In this document: one piece after another, positions 50,327 to 63,771 of the stretch
How positions within the stretch are numbered: the first letter of the stretch is position 1
How the letters are laid out: every line of letters starts with the position of its first letter
Source: Thermomonas carbonis
Lineage (GTDB): Bacteria; Pseudomonadota; Gammaproteobacteria; Xanthomonadales; Xanthomonadaceae
Reading direction: 5' to 3'
Length of the DNA stretch: 64,000 nt
Assembly: GCF_014396975.1 (NCBI RefSeq)
Contig: NZ_CP060719.1
Span: forward strand, 2,638,001-2,702,000
Position numbers and translations under genes: made by a program
Notes under the pieces: generated by a model
Told to the model about the DNA's origin: nothing
Database searches by the model: none
What the model saw: only the letters and a program-made list of their open reading frames with translations

Positions 50327-53179
50327 TTATTCGGCGGTGATCTCGGCGCCGACCGGGTTCACCAGCGCATCGGCGATGAGCTTGTTCTGCTCGGCGACGT
50401 GCTCGGCCAGGTGGCCGGCAGCGGGCGAGGGCGAGCGATGACGACCTGCATAGGTCAACGACTGCTTGCCCTGCAGGCAGGCCTGCAGGTGATGCTTGAT
50501 CTGGTACCACGCGCCCTGGTTCTGCGGTTCCTCCTGGCACCAGACGACTTCGGTAGCCGAGCCGAAACGCTTGATCTCGGCGGCGAGTTCGGGACGCGGG
50601 AACGGATACAGCTGTTCGACGCGAACCAGCGCGACATCGGTGATTCCCTGCTTCTGCGCTTCATCGAGCAGGTCGTAATAGACCTTGCCGGAGCAGGCCA
50701 CGATCCTGCGCACCTTTTTCGCGCTGGCGGTGGTGTCCGGGATCAGGCGCTGGAACTCGCCGTTGGCCAGTTCGTCCAGCGTGGACACCGCCAGCTTGTG
50801 GCGCAGCAGCGACTTCGGCGTCATCACCACCAGCGGTTTGCGCGTGCCCATGCGCATCTGTCGGCGGATCATGTGGAAATCCTGCGCCGGGGTGGTCGGC
50901 GCACAAACGATCATGTTCTCCATCGCGCACAGCTGCAGGAAGCGCTCCAGGCGCGCCGAGCTGTGTTCCGGTCCCTGGCCCTCGTAGCCATGCGGCAGGA
51001 ACAGCGCCAGACCGCACAGGCGATCCCACTTCGCTTCGCCGGAAGACAGGAATTGGTCGATGACGACCTGGGCACCGTTGGCGAAATCGCCGAACTGGCC
51101 TTCCCAGATGTCGAGCGTCATCGGATCGGCGGTGGCGTAGCCGTATTCGAAGGCCATCACCGCTTCTTCGCTGAGCAGCGAGTCGATGATCGTCACGTGT
51201 TCCAGGCTGCGGTCCGGCGTGTCCTTCAACAGTTCGCGCAGCGGCAGGTAGTAATTGTCCGTGGCCTGGTCGTGCAGGATCGCATGGCGATGGAAGAAGG
51301 TACCGCGGCCGCAGTCCTGGCCGACCAAACGCAAGCGGTAGCCTTCCTGGATCAGGGTGGCGTAGGCCAGGTTCTCGGCGAAGCCCCAGTCGCCGGCCTG
51401 TTCGCCGGCGGCCATCTTGCGGCGGTCTTCGTAGATCTTGGCAACGCGCGGATGCAGCTTGACCGCGTCCGGGATCGCATTGATGCGAGTGGCGAGTTCG
51501 TCCAGCGTGGTCCTCTCGACGCGGGTGTCGACCGGGTCGGACAACTTCGCCGACAGGTACGGATGCCAGTCGATGGTGAATTCGTCGGCCTTGACCTGCA
51601 CTACCTCGGTGGTGACATCGCCGGCGTCCAGCGTGTCGCGATAGCCATCGACCAGCGCCTGCGACGTGGCCGCGCTCACGCTGCCTTCGCCATCCAGCCG
51701 CGCGGCGTACAGCTCGCGGGTGGTCTTCATCGCGCGGATCTTCTGGTACATCAGCGGCTGGGTCGCGGCTGGCTCGTCGGCCTCGTTGTGGCCGTGGCGG
51801 CGATAGCAGACCAGGTCGATGACCACGTCCTTGCCGAAGCGCTGGCGAAAATCGAAAGCCATCTCCGAGACGAAGGCCACGGCTTCGGGATCGTCGCCGT
51901 TCACGTGCAGGATCGGCGCGCCGATCATCTTCGCAACATCGGTGCAGTACAGCGTGGAACGTGCGTCCTCGGCGGCACTGGTGGTGAAGCCGACCTGGTT
52001 ATTGATGACGACATGGACGGTGCCGCCGACGCGGAAACCGCGCGCCTGCGACATCTGGAACAGTTCCATCACCACGCCCTGGCCGGCGAACGCGGCGTCG
52101 CCGTGCAGGACGATCGGCAGGACCTGCTTGCGTTCCCGGTCGTTGCGCCGGAGCTGGCGCGAACGCACGCTGCCGACGACCACCGGATCCACGATTTCCA
52201 GGTGCGAGGGATTGAACGCCAGCGCCAAGTGGACCGGACCGCCGGGAGTGGCGACATCGGCGGAGAAGCCCATGTGGTACTTCACGTCGCCGGTGTGCGC
52301 ATGGTCGCCGGCGCGGCTGTGCTCGAACTTGCCTTCGAACTCGTCGAACAGCTTGCGCGGCGGCTTGCCCATCGTGTTGACCAGCACGTTGAGGCGGCCG
52401 CGATGGGCCATGCCGATCACGATGTCCTTGACCCCGTCGCCGCCGGCGCGCTGGATCATGACGTCCAGCAGCGGGATCAGGCTGTCGCCGCCTTCCAGCG
52501 AGAAACGCTTCTGGCCGACGTACTTGGTGTGCAGGTAGCGCTCCAGGCCTTCCGCTGCGGTCAGGCGCTCGAGGATGCGCTGCTTGTCGTCGGCAGTGCG
52601 ACCGTAGTTGCCGGCGGCCTTCTCCAGGCGTTCGTACATCCAGCGGCGCTGTTCGGCGTCGGTGATGTGCATGAACTCGGCACCGACGCTGCCGGCGTAG
52701 GTCGCCTTGAGCAGGCCGAGCAACTCGCCCAGCTTCATGCGCTCGCGACCAGCCACGCCGCCGGTGCTGAACTCGCTGCCGGTGTCGCTTTCGGAGAGGC
52801 GATGGAAGCCCAGCGCCAGGTCCGGCGCTTCCGGGTTGATGGTCAGGCCCAGCGGATCGAGCTTGGCGGCCAAATGCCCGCGCGACCGATACGCGGTGAT
52901 CAGCTTGCCGACCCCGCGTTCGCGCTCGTCGCCGGTCCCAGTCGCCGCGCTGACTACGCCGCGTGCGGCCATTCGGCCGGCCTGGGCGATCTGGTCGATC
53001 ACCGCGGAGTGCGGGACGTCGCCGGCTTCGCGGCCCTTCAGGCCATCGAAATACTGCCGCCACTTGGCGTCGACGCGGTCCGGGGCGACCAGGTATTGCT
53101 CGTAGAGATCCTCCACATAGGCGCCATTGGCACCGAGTTGCGAGGTCTGGGCAAACTGCTTCAGGAGACTGTCCACCAT
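50327..53179 (-). CDS. sucA: 2-oxoglutarate dehydrogenase E1
   Basis: A 950-residue thiamine diphosphate enzyme that decarboxylates 2-oxoglutarate and succinylates E2 in the TCA cycle. Marks include the N-terminal E2-contact helix [10 protein letters not shown], the catalytic HRGRLNVL, the ThDP/Mg segment [14 protein letters not shown] with VGFTT, and the C-terminal [25 protein letters not shown] 53179 ([14 protein letters not shown]) matches family starts better than 53230, which adds 17 atypical residues. Operon sucA-sucB-lpdA. Confidence 0.94.
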   Translation of the reverse strand: MVDSLLKQFAQTSQLGANGAYVEDLYEQYLVAPDRVDAKWRQYFDGLKGREAGDVPHSAVIDQIAQAGRMAARGVVSAATGTGDERERGVGKLITAYRSRGHLAAKLDPLGLTINPEAPDLALGFHRLSESDTGSEFSTGGVAGRERMKLGELLGLLKATYAGSVGAEFMHITDAEQRRWMYERLEKAAGNYGRTADDKQRILERLTAAEGLERYLHTKYVGQKRFSLEGGDSLIPLLDVMIQRAGGDGVKDIVIGMAHRGRLNVLVNTMGKPPRKLFDEFEGKFEHSRAGDHAHTGDVKYHMGFSADVATPGGPVHLALAFNPSHLEIVDPVVVGSVRSRQLRRNDRERKQVLPIVLHGDAAFAGQGVVMELFQMSQARGFRVGGTVHVVINNQVGFTTSAAEDARSTLYCTDVAKMIGAPILHVNGDDPEAVAFVSEMAFDFRQRFGKDVVIDLVCYRRHGHNEADEPAATQPLMYQKIRAMKTTRELYAARLDGEGSVSAATSQALVDGYRDTLDAGDVTTEVVQVKADEFTIDWHPYLSAKLSDPVDTRVERTTLDELATRINAIPDAVKLHPRVAKIYEDRRKMAAGEQAGDWGFAENLAYATLIQEGYRLRLVGQDCGRGTFFHRHAILHDQATDNYYLPLRELLKDTPDRSLEHVTIIDSLLSEEAVMAFEYGYATADPMTLDIWEGQFGDFANGAQVVIDQFLSSGEAKWDRLCGLALFLPHGYEGQGPEHSSARLERFLQLCAMENMIVCAPTTPAQDFHMIRRQMRMGTRKPLVVMTPKSLLRHKLAVSTLDELANGEFQRLIPDTTASAKKVRRIVACSGKVYYDLLDEAQKQGITDVALVRVEQLYPFPRPELAAEIKRFGSATEVVWCQEEPQNQGAWYQIKHHLQACLQGKQSLTYAGRHRSPSPAAGHLAEHVAEQNKLIADALVNPVGAEITAE

Positions 53180-53270
53180 GGCGTGGCTAGCGGCCTTGCG
53201 ATAAGTGATTGATCCGGATGGATTTGCCATCCGGTGCGAGCCCGCTGAATGGGCGGGCGAAAGGAACGGA

Positions 53271-53276
53271 ATTATA
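53271..53276 (-). promoter_or_regulatory. -10 box of the sucA operon
   Basis: On the minus strand TATAAT (consensus) would start transcription near 53264, giving a leader of about 85 bases. The best -35 candidate, TGCGGT, is weak. Confidence 0.5.
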
Positions 53277-53328
53277 GCCGGAGCGGCTTGCGCACCGCAT
53301 CACATCCCTTCGTCGAAGGGGCCGGGGT

Positions 53329-54249
53329 TCACAGTCCCAGCGCCCGGTATTCGCTGACCGGGCGCGAACGCTGCCAGCCATCATCGAAGCGCGCGGCCAG
53401 TTGCCGTACCCGTGCCGGGGCGTCCTGTTCGGCCTCGCCCTGCACGCGTTCGCCCAGGCTGCGCAGGTAGTAGCCGCCGCCATCGCCGGCGATCCACGCG
53501 GCCGGATCGTTTCGATCCACCGGATCCTGCAGCTCGCGGAACAGGAAGATGCTGGGCAGTCGCTGGGCCAGCGCGAGCATGGGCGAATGCGCCTGCTGCG
53601 GGCCGGCGGCATCGTGCAGCAGCCCCAAGACCTGTTGACCGCCGCCACGGGTGGCGAAGCTGCGCAGCGCCTGCAGCACGCCTGCGTCGTCGTACAGCCA
53701 CGGATCCAGCGCAACGCTGCGGATCCACACGCTGCGGCGTGCACGTTCGATGATGCCGATGGCCGCTTCGATAGCGGCCTCGCGGCTGTCGATCCTTGTC
53801 GGGCCGGTAAACGCCAGCACCATCGACAGGTGCTCGATGCCAGCTTCCATGAAGCGCTTGCCTTCGGGCCGGAAGGCGTGGCGTGCGTAGAAGCCGATGG
53901 CGCTGGCTTGCGAATTCAACCGCACCTCCGGCCAGCCGCGCCTGCGCGCTTCGTCGAGGAGTGCGCGCAACAGCGCGTCGCCGATGCCGCGTCCGCGCCA
54001 TGCTGCGCGCACGGCCATCCGCCCGATCTTGCGGTCCGGCGTGAGCCGCGCAGTGCCGACCGGGCTGCCGTCGAGCAGGCGGGCGAGCACATGCGTGCAG
54101 AGCGGATCCAGCGCGTCGTGCTCCAGGGTAATCGGCACGCCCTGTTCGCCGACGAAGACCTCGTCGCGCACGCTGCGCAGTTCGGCCAGCGCGGCCTCGA
54201 ACCCGACCACGTCGACGCGGTACGGCTGCAGGCGCGGGTCGTCGGTCAT
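53329..54249 (-). CDS. GNAT acetyltransferase fused to an unrecognised C-terminal domain
   Basis: A 306-residue protein. Residues 1-145 are a GNAT domain (EVFVGEQGVPITLEHD start, acetyl-CoA loop WRGRGIGDALLRALL, SQASAIGFYARHAF), like the ElaA/YjaB-type group. Residues about 150-306 form a second domain with SVWIRSVALDPWLYD and RLPSIFLFRELQDP; the pattern vaguely recalls phospholipase D-like folds but lacks HKD. Its start overlaps the roxA stop by ATGA, the last of four coupled genes. Substrate unknown. Confidence 0.83.
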   Translation of the reverse strand: MTDDPRLQPYRVDVVGFEAALAELRSVRDEVFVGEQGVPITLEHDALDPLCTHVLARLLDGSPVGTARLTPDRKIGRMAVRAAWRGRGIGDALLRALLDEARRRGWPEVRLNSQASAIGFYARHAFRPEGKRFMEAGIEHLSMVLAFTGPTRIDSREAAIEAAIGIIERARRSVWIRSVALDPWLYDDAGVLQALRSFATRGGGQQVLGLLHDAAGPQQAHSPMLALAQRLPSIFLFRELQDPVDRNDPAAWIAGDGGGYYLRSLGERVQGEAEQDAPARVRQLAARFDDGWQRSRPVSEYRALGL

Positions 54250-55420
54250 TCGGCCTCGTCCGAGACGTCGAGGCGATAGTGGCCGCCGTCGAGCAGGGCG
54301 AACACCGCATCGCGGCCGGCCGTCGACAAGGCGTCGTAAAGGACGCCATCGATCTCGTTGGCGGCGGCCAGTCGCTGCGCGTCGCGCACCGGCATCGCAT
54401 GCGCCTGCCCGCCCGCGTACAGGCGCGCGCCCTTCGAGGCCCGCCGCCAGGCCATCCGCGACCAAGGATGACGCTGCAGGCTCGCGCCTTGGCCCAGGTC
54501 CCATTCGACTTCGATCCGCGGTCGCGGGCTGTCGTCGGCGGCCGGCTGCACCGCGCTGCGATACGTCGTGATGAAGCCGCCGAACCAATCGCCGAAGCGA
54601 TCCGGATCGTCCATCCGCAACTGGCGCAGTGCATCGGCCACGCGCTGCATCGCCGCGTCGTCGATTTCGTGCGCATCCTTCGGTGCTTGCAGGTCGGGAT
54701 CGGTGTAACGCAGCGACTCCGGTGCCTCCGCGGACAGGGCATCGACGTAGTCGCCGAGCAGTTCCGTGGTCGCCGGCGCGCGCATGCCGATCGAGAACGT
54801 CAGGCACGGATCCTGGGCGATGCCGTGGTGGGGCACGCCCGGCGGCAGGTAGAGCATGTCGCCGGGGGCGAGCACCCAATCGTGGTCCGGCTGGAAGACG
54901 CGCAGCAGTTTCAATTCGACGTCATCGCGGAACGCGAGCGGCGGCTTGTCCGACGCATCGATCTGCCAGCGCCGATGCCCCTGCGCCTGCAGCAGGAACA
55001 CGTCGTACTGATCGACATGCGCGCCAACCGACCCGCCGGTGGCGGCGAAGCTCACCATCACGTCGTCGATGCGCCAGCGCGGCAGGAAATCGAAGCGGTC
55101 GAGCAGGGCGCGCAGGTCGGCGTCCCACTTGTCCATGTCCTGCACCAGCAGGGTCCAGTCGTGGTCGGGCAGGCCGGGGAAGTCGTCTTCCGCGAAGGGC
55201 CCGTGGCGCACGCGCCAGCCGTCGGCGGCCGCATCGTGTTCGATCAGTCGCGCCAGCACGCCGTCTTCGCAGGCCAGTCCGGCCAGGTCCTCGGGTTGCA
55301 GCGGGGATTCGTAACCGGGGAAGGCGTTGCGGATCAGCAGCGGTTTTTTCTGCCAGTACTCGCGCAGGAACTCGGCGGCGGGCATGCCGAGGAAGTGCTT
55401 GTTGGTGGCGTGGACTTCGA

Positions 55421-55424
<4 letters not shown>
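54246..55424 (-). CDS. roxA: Ribosomal protein uL16 arginine hydroxylase (RoxA/YcfD)
   Basis: A 392-residue JmjC-type Fe(II)/2-oxoglutarate oxygenase. The iron-binding set is His136 and Asp138 in GAHVDQYDVFLLQ and His199 in GVPHHG. The family hydroxylates an arginine of ribosomal protein L16. Features of the start, LREYWQKKPLLIRNAFPGY, are typical. ATG 55424 overlaps the MBL gene stop by ATGA; an upstream extension is not conserved in character. It sits in the purB-MBL-roxA-GNAT unit. Confidence 0.92.
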
Positions 55425-57758
<2,334 letters not shown>

Positions 57759-57784
57759 CGGCCGATTCCGCACAGGAGCAGGCA

Positions 57785-59203
<1,419 letters not shown>

Positions 59204-59215
59204 ACGACGCGTCGA

Positions 59216-59659
59216 TCAGTCTCGCGACGGCCATTCCCCAGGCACCTTCATGCCGCCGAGGAAGGCCAGCGCGCCCTGGCAGGTCTTCGCCTTCTGTTCC
59301 GGCGAGCCGGTGTCGAGCGCGCCGAGTCGCCTGGCGATCGTGCTTTCGCGATAGCCGCGCAAGGTTTCGTCCGGTCCCAGCTCGGCGAGGGTGAGCATCC
59401 GCCCCCGCTCGATCTGGTCTTGATGCGAATTGACGTAACGGAAGTACAGCGGCGCCGCCTTCTGCAGGTAGCCGCTGTCGGCCACGCCGCACTTCTCGAT
59501 CAGCACCGGCATCGCGAAGGTGGCGACGTAGGCGACATGATCCTGGAAGGCCTGATTGAGCTTGGGATCATCCCCCGCCTGCGCGGCGGTTACCGGCAGT
59601 GCCAGGGCAAGTGCGAGCAGCAAAGGCGCAGGGAGAAGGCTCATCGTCGGTTTCCTCAT
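59216..59659 (-). CDS. Small secreted protein, last gene of the DUF2884 operon
   Basis: A 147-residue exported protein of unknown function. A signal peptide (LLPAPLLLALALALPVTAAQA) is followed by a mature helical domain with two cysteines (IEKCGVA and AKTCQGA). ATG 59659 overlaps the stop of the upstream DUF2884 gene by ATGA; ATG 59644 is an alternative start nearer the signal peptide. It closes the seven-gene YtrA-ABC operon. Confidence 0.7.
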   Translation of the reverse strand: MRKPTMSLLPAPLLLALALALPVTAAQAGDDPKLNQAFQDHVAYVATFAMPVLIEKCGVADSGYLQKAAPLYFRYVNSHQDQIERGRMLTLAELGPDETLRGYRESTIARRLGALDTGSPEQKAKTCQGALAFLGGMKVPGEWPSRD

Positions 59660-60351
59660 GCGCCGCTGGTGACCGCGATGCCCTTGCCCTTGCCCACATC
59701 CTTGCCGCAGTCCTCGACATCGGCCTGGGTCATCCGTGCGTACGGCTTGAACTCCGGCAGCGAGGCTGCCAACGCCTGCTGGCCAGCCAGCAATGCCGGC
59801 AGACGCGTGCACAGCTTCATCGCCTCGGCCTCGATCTTGGCGGCTTCGGCCTCGATCTTCTTCTCGAAGGCTTCTTCGCCTTCCTTGCCGCCGAAGATCG
59901 CGCCGATCGCACCGGACACGGCATGCCCGGCGATGTTGGCGCCCTGCGCGCCGATCGCCATGCCGGCTTCGGCGATGCCGAGGATCTGCCCGCGATACGC
60001 CAGCAATTCGGCGCGTTGCGCCGCGGTGATGGTGACCGACTTGCCTTCGATCAACAGGTCGCCCTGCGGGGTGATCTCGGCCTTCGGCAGAGTGCCGTTA
60101 CCGTCCGAATGGATCTGCCGACCGTTGATGTTGATGTGCATGCCATCGCCGATGCTGATGTTCTGCGTGGCCAGTTCCTTGCGCGCCTGCTCGATCGCGC
60201 CGCCCACGTGGCGACCGATGAAGCTGTCATTGGCGCTGGCGACCGGTGGGGCGGGTGCTGCCGGAGGCGCGGGCGGTGCGGGGGGCTCGCTGCAGGCGGC
60301 CAGCGCCAGGCAGGCGATCAGGGCGGCGGCAAGGGTATGGGCATGCTTCAT
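59656..60351 (-). CDS. DUF2884 (YggN-like) lipoprotein
   Basis: A 231-residue lipoprotein (lipobox LAAC) with a Pro/Ala-rich stretch near 23-38. The conserved DUF2884 body has AEITPQGDLLIEGK, AQRAELLAYRGQIL and, near the end, LPEFKPYARMT and two cysteines. E. coli YggN is the reference member; no function is known. It shares the motif layout with the next gene upstream, so the two are paralogues. Coupled to the final gene by ATGA. Confidence 0.8.
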   Translation of the reverse strand: MKHAHTLAAALIACLALAACSEPPAPPAPPAAPAPPVASANDSFIGRHVGGAIEQARKELATQNISIGDGMHININGRQIHSDGNGTLPKAEITPQGDLLIEGKSVTITAAQRAELLAYRGQILGIAEAGMAIGAQGANIAGHAVSGAIGAIFGGKEGEEAFEKKIEAEAAKIEAEAMKLCTRLPALLAGQQALAASLPEFKPYARMTQADVEDCGKDVGKGKGIAVTSGA

Positions 60352-60381
60352 CGCGGACTCCTTGGAAATCGGTGTGTGGGT

Positions 60382-61050
60382 TCAGCGCGACGCGAATTCA
60401 TCGCGGATGTCGCGTTCGCAGTTGGCGACGTCGTCCGTTTCGAGGGTGGCATACGGCCGAAACTGCGGCAGGCTTGCCGACAACCGTTGCTGCGAGGCCA
60501 TCATCGCCGGCAGTTGCCGGCAGATGCGGCGCACGCCGGGTTCGATTTCCTGCTTGACGACGCGTTCAACGCGGCGTTCCAGGCTACCGGTCATTGCACC
60601 GACCAGCAGGCCGACCCAGGAGCCGCTGCCGACGGCTTCCAACGCGGCGTCCGCACTGCGCTGGCCGATGTCGATCCCGGTCTTGGCGATCACGATCACC
60701 TGCCCGCGGTAGGCCAGCAGCTGTCGGCGCTGGCCGGCATCGATGGCCTGGAGCTTGCCGTCGATCAGCAGGTCGCCGCGCGGTGTGATCTCGGCGGGCG
60801 CAAGGTCCGCCTTGGCGCGTTTCGAGTTGCTGGTGTCGTGCGCGCCGAAACGGAAGCCGTTGTCAAGGCGCAGATTGCCGGTGTCCAGTTCCTGCTTGGC
60901 CTTGGCCAGCTCGATGCGCACTTCCTTGCGTGCATCGGCCAACTCCTGGCGGATCTCGCCAGCGATCCCGGTGTTCCCGTCCGCAGCCTGTGCGGTCAAC
61001 AGCGGGGCCGCGGCCAGCAGGGCGATGGCGAGGAGGTTGCGGGTCTTCAT
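60382..61050 (-). CDS. DUF2884 (YggN-like) periplasmic protein
   Basis: A 222-residue protein with a cleavable signal peptide (LLAIALLAAAPLLTAQA). It carries the same DUF2884 motifs as its neighbour: AEITPRGDLLIDGK, GQRRQLLAYRGQVI, RICRQLPAMMASQQ and LPQFRPYATL. The open frame runs far upstream through the permease gene, but ATG 61050 has AGGA and the signal peptide. It follows the ABC permease by 29 bases. Function unknown; probably an envelope component served or controlled by the ABC system. Confidence 0.78.
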   Translation of the reverse strand: MKTRNLLAIALLAAAPLLTAQAADGNTGIAGEIRQELADARKEVRIELAKAKQELDTGNLRLDNGFRFGAHDTSNSKRAKADLAPAEITPRGDLLIDGKLQAIDAGQRRQLLAYRGQVIVIAKTGIDIGQRSADAALEAVGSGSWVGLLVGAMTGSLERRVERVVKQEIEPGVRRICRQLPAMMASQQRLSASLPQFRPYATLETDDVANCERDIRDEFASR

Positions 61051-61079
61051 CGTCGTTGTCCTGGAAAGAGGGAAGGGGA

Positions 61080-62138
61080 TCAGTTGTCGTCGCGCCAGCG
61101 GCGCATGCGAACCGCGGCAAGCAGCATCGCGATGCCGGCGGCGGCACCGATCCACAGTTGCGGGCTGACCAGCACGCTGTAGGTCGAACGCAACACCATG
61201 GCGTGGCTGGGGGCGTTGCCCTTGGCGATCGCACCGAGATCCATCACGTCCACCCAGGTGCCGGGGAACACGCTCAGCAGGCTGCGGGCCACGATGTTCT
61301 TCCAGAACCAGCCGCTCTGCAGGTCGAACACGTTCATCACCTCGAACCAGCTGATGAAGATGCCGGCGAACACCGGGATCATGATCGCCCACAGGAACGG
61401 CATGCTCTTCGACCAGGACGAGCACAGCATCAGCCAGCCCACCGTGGGCAGTGCCCACAACGCATAGATCGGGATCGACGCCAGCAGCAGGCCGGCATTG
61501 GCCAGCGGGCTGCCGGGACCCCACAGCAAGGTGACCGGGTTGCCGTTGTGCAGAAGGACGACGGCACTGATCAGCAACATGAAGGCGAACATGCAGGCGA
61601 TCGCGGCGCCCACCGCCAGGGTCGGGGCGACCAGCAGCGCGCTGGCGGCCTTGGAGAACACGGTGTCGCGATCCGACAGCGGCAGTGACTTCCAGAACAG
61701 CACGCTGCGATCCTTGCGCTCGTCGTACAGGCTGCCCAGGCAGTAGAAGAACACCACGAAGCCCAGCACCACCATGGGCCACATCGACGAGATCAGCATG
61801 CTCAGGTCGATGATCTCGGGCAGTTTGCCCAGGTTCTCGGGATCCATCTTCGAGGTCAGCGCACCCAGGTCGAGGCCGTTGATCGTGACGTCGCCGTCGA
61901 TCTGCATCTTGCCGCTGGCGATCGCCTTGCGTGCCGTCACCTCGCCGACGATCACGGCCATCAGCGCCAGCAGCAGGGAGATTGCGCCGGCCCAGATCGG
62001 TGCCCAGAAGAAGCCGCCCTTGTGCTCCCAGAACTCGCGTTTCAGCAACAACTTGAACTTGTGCGTGGCGTGCGGTGCCGCGCGGGGCGCGCGTTGGGTC
62101 GCGACATCCATTTCCATCGCGTCGACGGGGGTGTTCAT
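61080..62138 (-). CDS. ABC-2-type transporter permease
   Basis: A 352-residue membrane protein with about six hydrophobic segments (near 42-62, 120-140, 170-190, 200-225, 235-260, 325-345). A loop of about 50 residues (70-118) lies outside between the first two. The block FFYCLGSLYDERKDRSVLFWKSLPLSD is typical of ABC-2 exporters. Start overlaps the ATPase stop by ATGA, so the two form one transporter. The exported substrate is unknown. Confidence 0.85.
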   Translation of the reverse strand: MNTPVDAMEMDVATQRAPRAAPHATHKFKLLLKREFWEHKGGFFWAPIWAGAISLLLALMAVIVGEVTARKAIASGKMQIDGDVTINGLDLGALTSKMDPENLGKLPEIIDLSMLISSMWPMVVLGFVVFFYCLGSLYDERKDRSVLFWKSLPLSDRDTVFSKAASALLVAPTLAVGAAIACMFAFMLLISAVVLLHNGNPVTLLWGPGSPLANAGLLLASIPIYALWALPTVGWLMLCSSWSKSMPFLWAIMIPVFAGIFISWFEVMNVFDLQSGWFWKNIVARSLLSVFPGTWVDVMDLGAIAKGNAPSHAMVLRSTYSVLVSPQLWIGAAAGIAMLLAAVRMRRWRDDN

Positions 62139-63025
62139 GCGTAGGTTCCCTTCATGGTGGCGACGAACAGGTCGGCCAGGCCCGGCGTGCGGGTTTCGCC
62201 CAATGCATCCAGGCGCGCGGGGTCTGCACCGGCGGACAGCGTGCTGTCGAAAAGCATGACGGTCTTGCCGAACGGCAGGGCGCGTTCATCGATCGGATTC
62301 AGCGCGCGTGCTTCGTCCTGCTTGCCGGCATCGACCAGCACTTCGGTGTAGCGGACGGCGAGGGTGTCCATCGGCGCATCCAGCACCACCTTGCCGTCGC
62401 GGATGAACATGACGTCGGTGAGGATGTGCTCGATCTCCTCCACCTGGTGGGTGGTGACGATGATCGTCTTGTCCTCGTCGAAGTAATCCTCCAGCAGGCG
62501 CTGGTAGAACTGCTTGCGATAGAGGATGTCCAGGCCCAGGGTGGGTTCGTCCAGCACCAGCAGCTTGGCGTCGATCGCCATCACCAGCGCCAGGTGCAGC
62601 TGCACGATCATGCCCTTGGACATCTCGCGCACCCGCAGGTTGTCGGTGAGCTGGGTGCCGTGCAGGAAACGGCGGCACTTGGCGGCATCGAAGCGCGGGT
62701 GCACGCCGGCCACGAACTCGATGGCGTCCTTCACCTTGATCCAGCGGGGCAGCACGGCCACGTCGGCGATGAAGCAGACCTCGTTCATCAGCTCGTCGCG
62801 CTGGGTGCGCGGATCCTTGCCCAGCACCTTCAGTTCGCCGTCGAACGGGACCAGGCCGAGGATCGCCTTGAGCGCGGTGGTCTTGCCGGCGCCGTTGGGG
62901 CCGATCAGGCCGACGATGCGCCCGGCGCGGATCTCGAAGTCGGTGCCGTTCAGCGCAGCCTTGTTCTTGTAGACCTTGCGCAGGCCGCGCGCGGTGATCA
63001 CGGAACGATCCATGGCAGCGCTCAT
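62135..63025 (-). CDS. ABC transporter ATP-binding protein
   Basis: A 296-residue ATPase. Walker A is GPNGAGKTT (about 42-50); Walker B is LLVLDEPTLGLD; the H-loop is TTHQ. The C-loop reads MSKGMIVQLHLAL, a degenerate form of LSGGQ, as in YtrB-like proteins. A C-terminal extension of about 80 residues follows. Start overlaps the regulator stop by ATGA; ATG 63013 is an alternative. It drives the permease encoded next. Confidence 0.9.
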   Translation of the reverse strand: MSAAMDRSVITARGLRKVYKNKAALNGTDFEIRAGRIVGLIGPNGAGKTTALKAILGLVPFDGELKVLGKDPRTQRDELMNEVCFIADVAVLPRWIKVKDAIEFVAGVHPRFDAAKCRRFLHGTQLTDNLRVREMSKGMIVQLHLALVMAIDAKLLVLDEPTLGLDILYRKQFYQRLLEDYFDEDKTIIVTTHQVEEIEHILTDVMFIRDGKVVLDAPMDTLAVRYTEVLVDAGKQDEARALNPIDERALPFGKTVMLFDSTLSAGADPARLDALGETRTPGLADLFVATMKGTYA

Positions 63026-63393
63026 TTCGCCCCCCACTTGCCCTTCGGGTCGAGCAGTTCCTGCAGGTCCAGCCCAAGTCGCTGGATGCGTTCCAGCACC
63101 AGCGGCCATTCTTCATGGAGGAAGCGATCGCGTTCGCTGGTCTTCAACCGCGTCGGCGCGCCTTCGGTCACGTACATGCCCAGTCCCCTACGTTTTTCGA
63201 CGAGTTGGTCGTCCGCGAGCTCCTGGTAGGCGCGCGAGACGGTGATCGGATTCAGCTGGTACTCGGCGGCGACCTGGCGCACCGACGGCAGGGCGTCGCC
63301 CGGCTTCAGCACCCCATCGAGCAACATGGCCACCACGCGTTCCTTCAGCTGGCGGTAGATCGGAGCTCCATCGCTCCATTCGACGGCGGCCAC
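63022..63393 (-). CDS. YtrA-subfamily GntR transcriptional regulator
   Basis: A 123-residue regulator starting with GTG. The winged helix has PIYRQLKERVVAML, LPSVRQVAAEYQLNPITVSRAYQ and the wing GLGMYV; the C-terminal part is only about 45 residues. It probably represses its own operon through the palindrome at 63685-63708. Its stop overlaps the ATPase start; the small membrane protein gene ends 3 bases before it. It is the second YtrA-type regulator in the window. Confidence 0.88.
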   Translation of the reverse strand: MAAVEWSDGAPIYRQLKERVVAMLLDGVLKPGDALPSVRQVAAEYQLNPITVSRAYQELADDQLVEKRRGLGMYVTEGAPTRLKTSERDRFLHEEWPLVLERIQRLGLDLQELLDPKGKWGAK

Positions 63394-63396
63394 GGC

Positions 63397-63660
63397 TCAG
63401 CCCCGGGGAACGAAGGAGAAGAACGGCATCTGCACCGACTGGCCGCGGAAGCGGGCCTGGCGACGCGGGGCTTCGGTGGTGCTGTCGGCTTCGTCGACGC
63501 GGGGCGGGGCATCTGCCTGCGCCTCCTCGGCGATCGCGAGCGCAATCATCGGTTGCGGAACCAGTGACTGCTGGGCCGGTACCGCCGCCAGCAGGCCAAC
63601 AACGAGCAGCGCGCTGCTCGCGACCACGGCCATCAGTGAGTTGTGGAGCTTGCGGTTCAT
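63397..63660 (-). CDS. Small membrane or exported protein, first gene of the operon
   Basis: An 87-residue protein with one hydrophobic stretch (LMAVVASSALLVVGLLAAVPA) near the N-terminus, then a 50-residue soluble tail rich in Ala, Glu and Arg, ending FFSFVPRG. No family recognised. It could be a sensor peptide or accessory for the ABC system. ATG 63660 has AGGA upstream and lies 38 bases from the predicted transcription start. Confidence 0.65.
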   Translation of the reverse strand: MNRKLHNSLMAVVASSALLVVGLLAAVPAQQSLVPQPMIALAIAEEAQADAPPRVDEADSTTEAPRRQARFRGQSVQMPFFSFVPRG

Positions 63661-63684
63661 GAGAACGTCCTGCTCTGGGTGTTC

Positions 63685-63708
63685 AGTGTTGTAGGCAACT
63701 ATAACACT
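63685..63708 (-). promoter_or_regulatory. Operator of the second YtrA-type operon
   Basis: AGTGTTGTAG (63685-63694) and CTATAACACT (63699-63708) are 10-base inverted arms with one mismatch around GCAA. The palindrome covers the -10 box of the operon promoter. Confidence 0.7.
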
Positions 63709-63725
63709 AGATTTTCTCTGGTCAA
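63698..63725 (-). promoter_or_regulatory. Promoter of the seven-gene YtrA-ABC-DUF2884 operon
   Basis: On the minus strand TTGACC (63725-63720), 16 bases, then TGT and TATAGT (63703-63698), an extended -10. It is one of the best promoter matches in the window. Confidence 0.7.
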
Positions 63726-63771
63726 GTCCCTGCGTACCCAACTGAAGTCATGGTGGGTTGGGCCAGCGGGA

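Noticed and set aside
49790..53212. 1140-codon plus-strand frame opposite sucA and sucB
   Set aside because: Antisense to conserved TCA enzymes; composition typical of a complementary-strand shadow.
53180..53230. Longer start for sucA
   Set aside because: The 17 extra residues do not resemble E1 starts, and 53179 matches related proteins.
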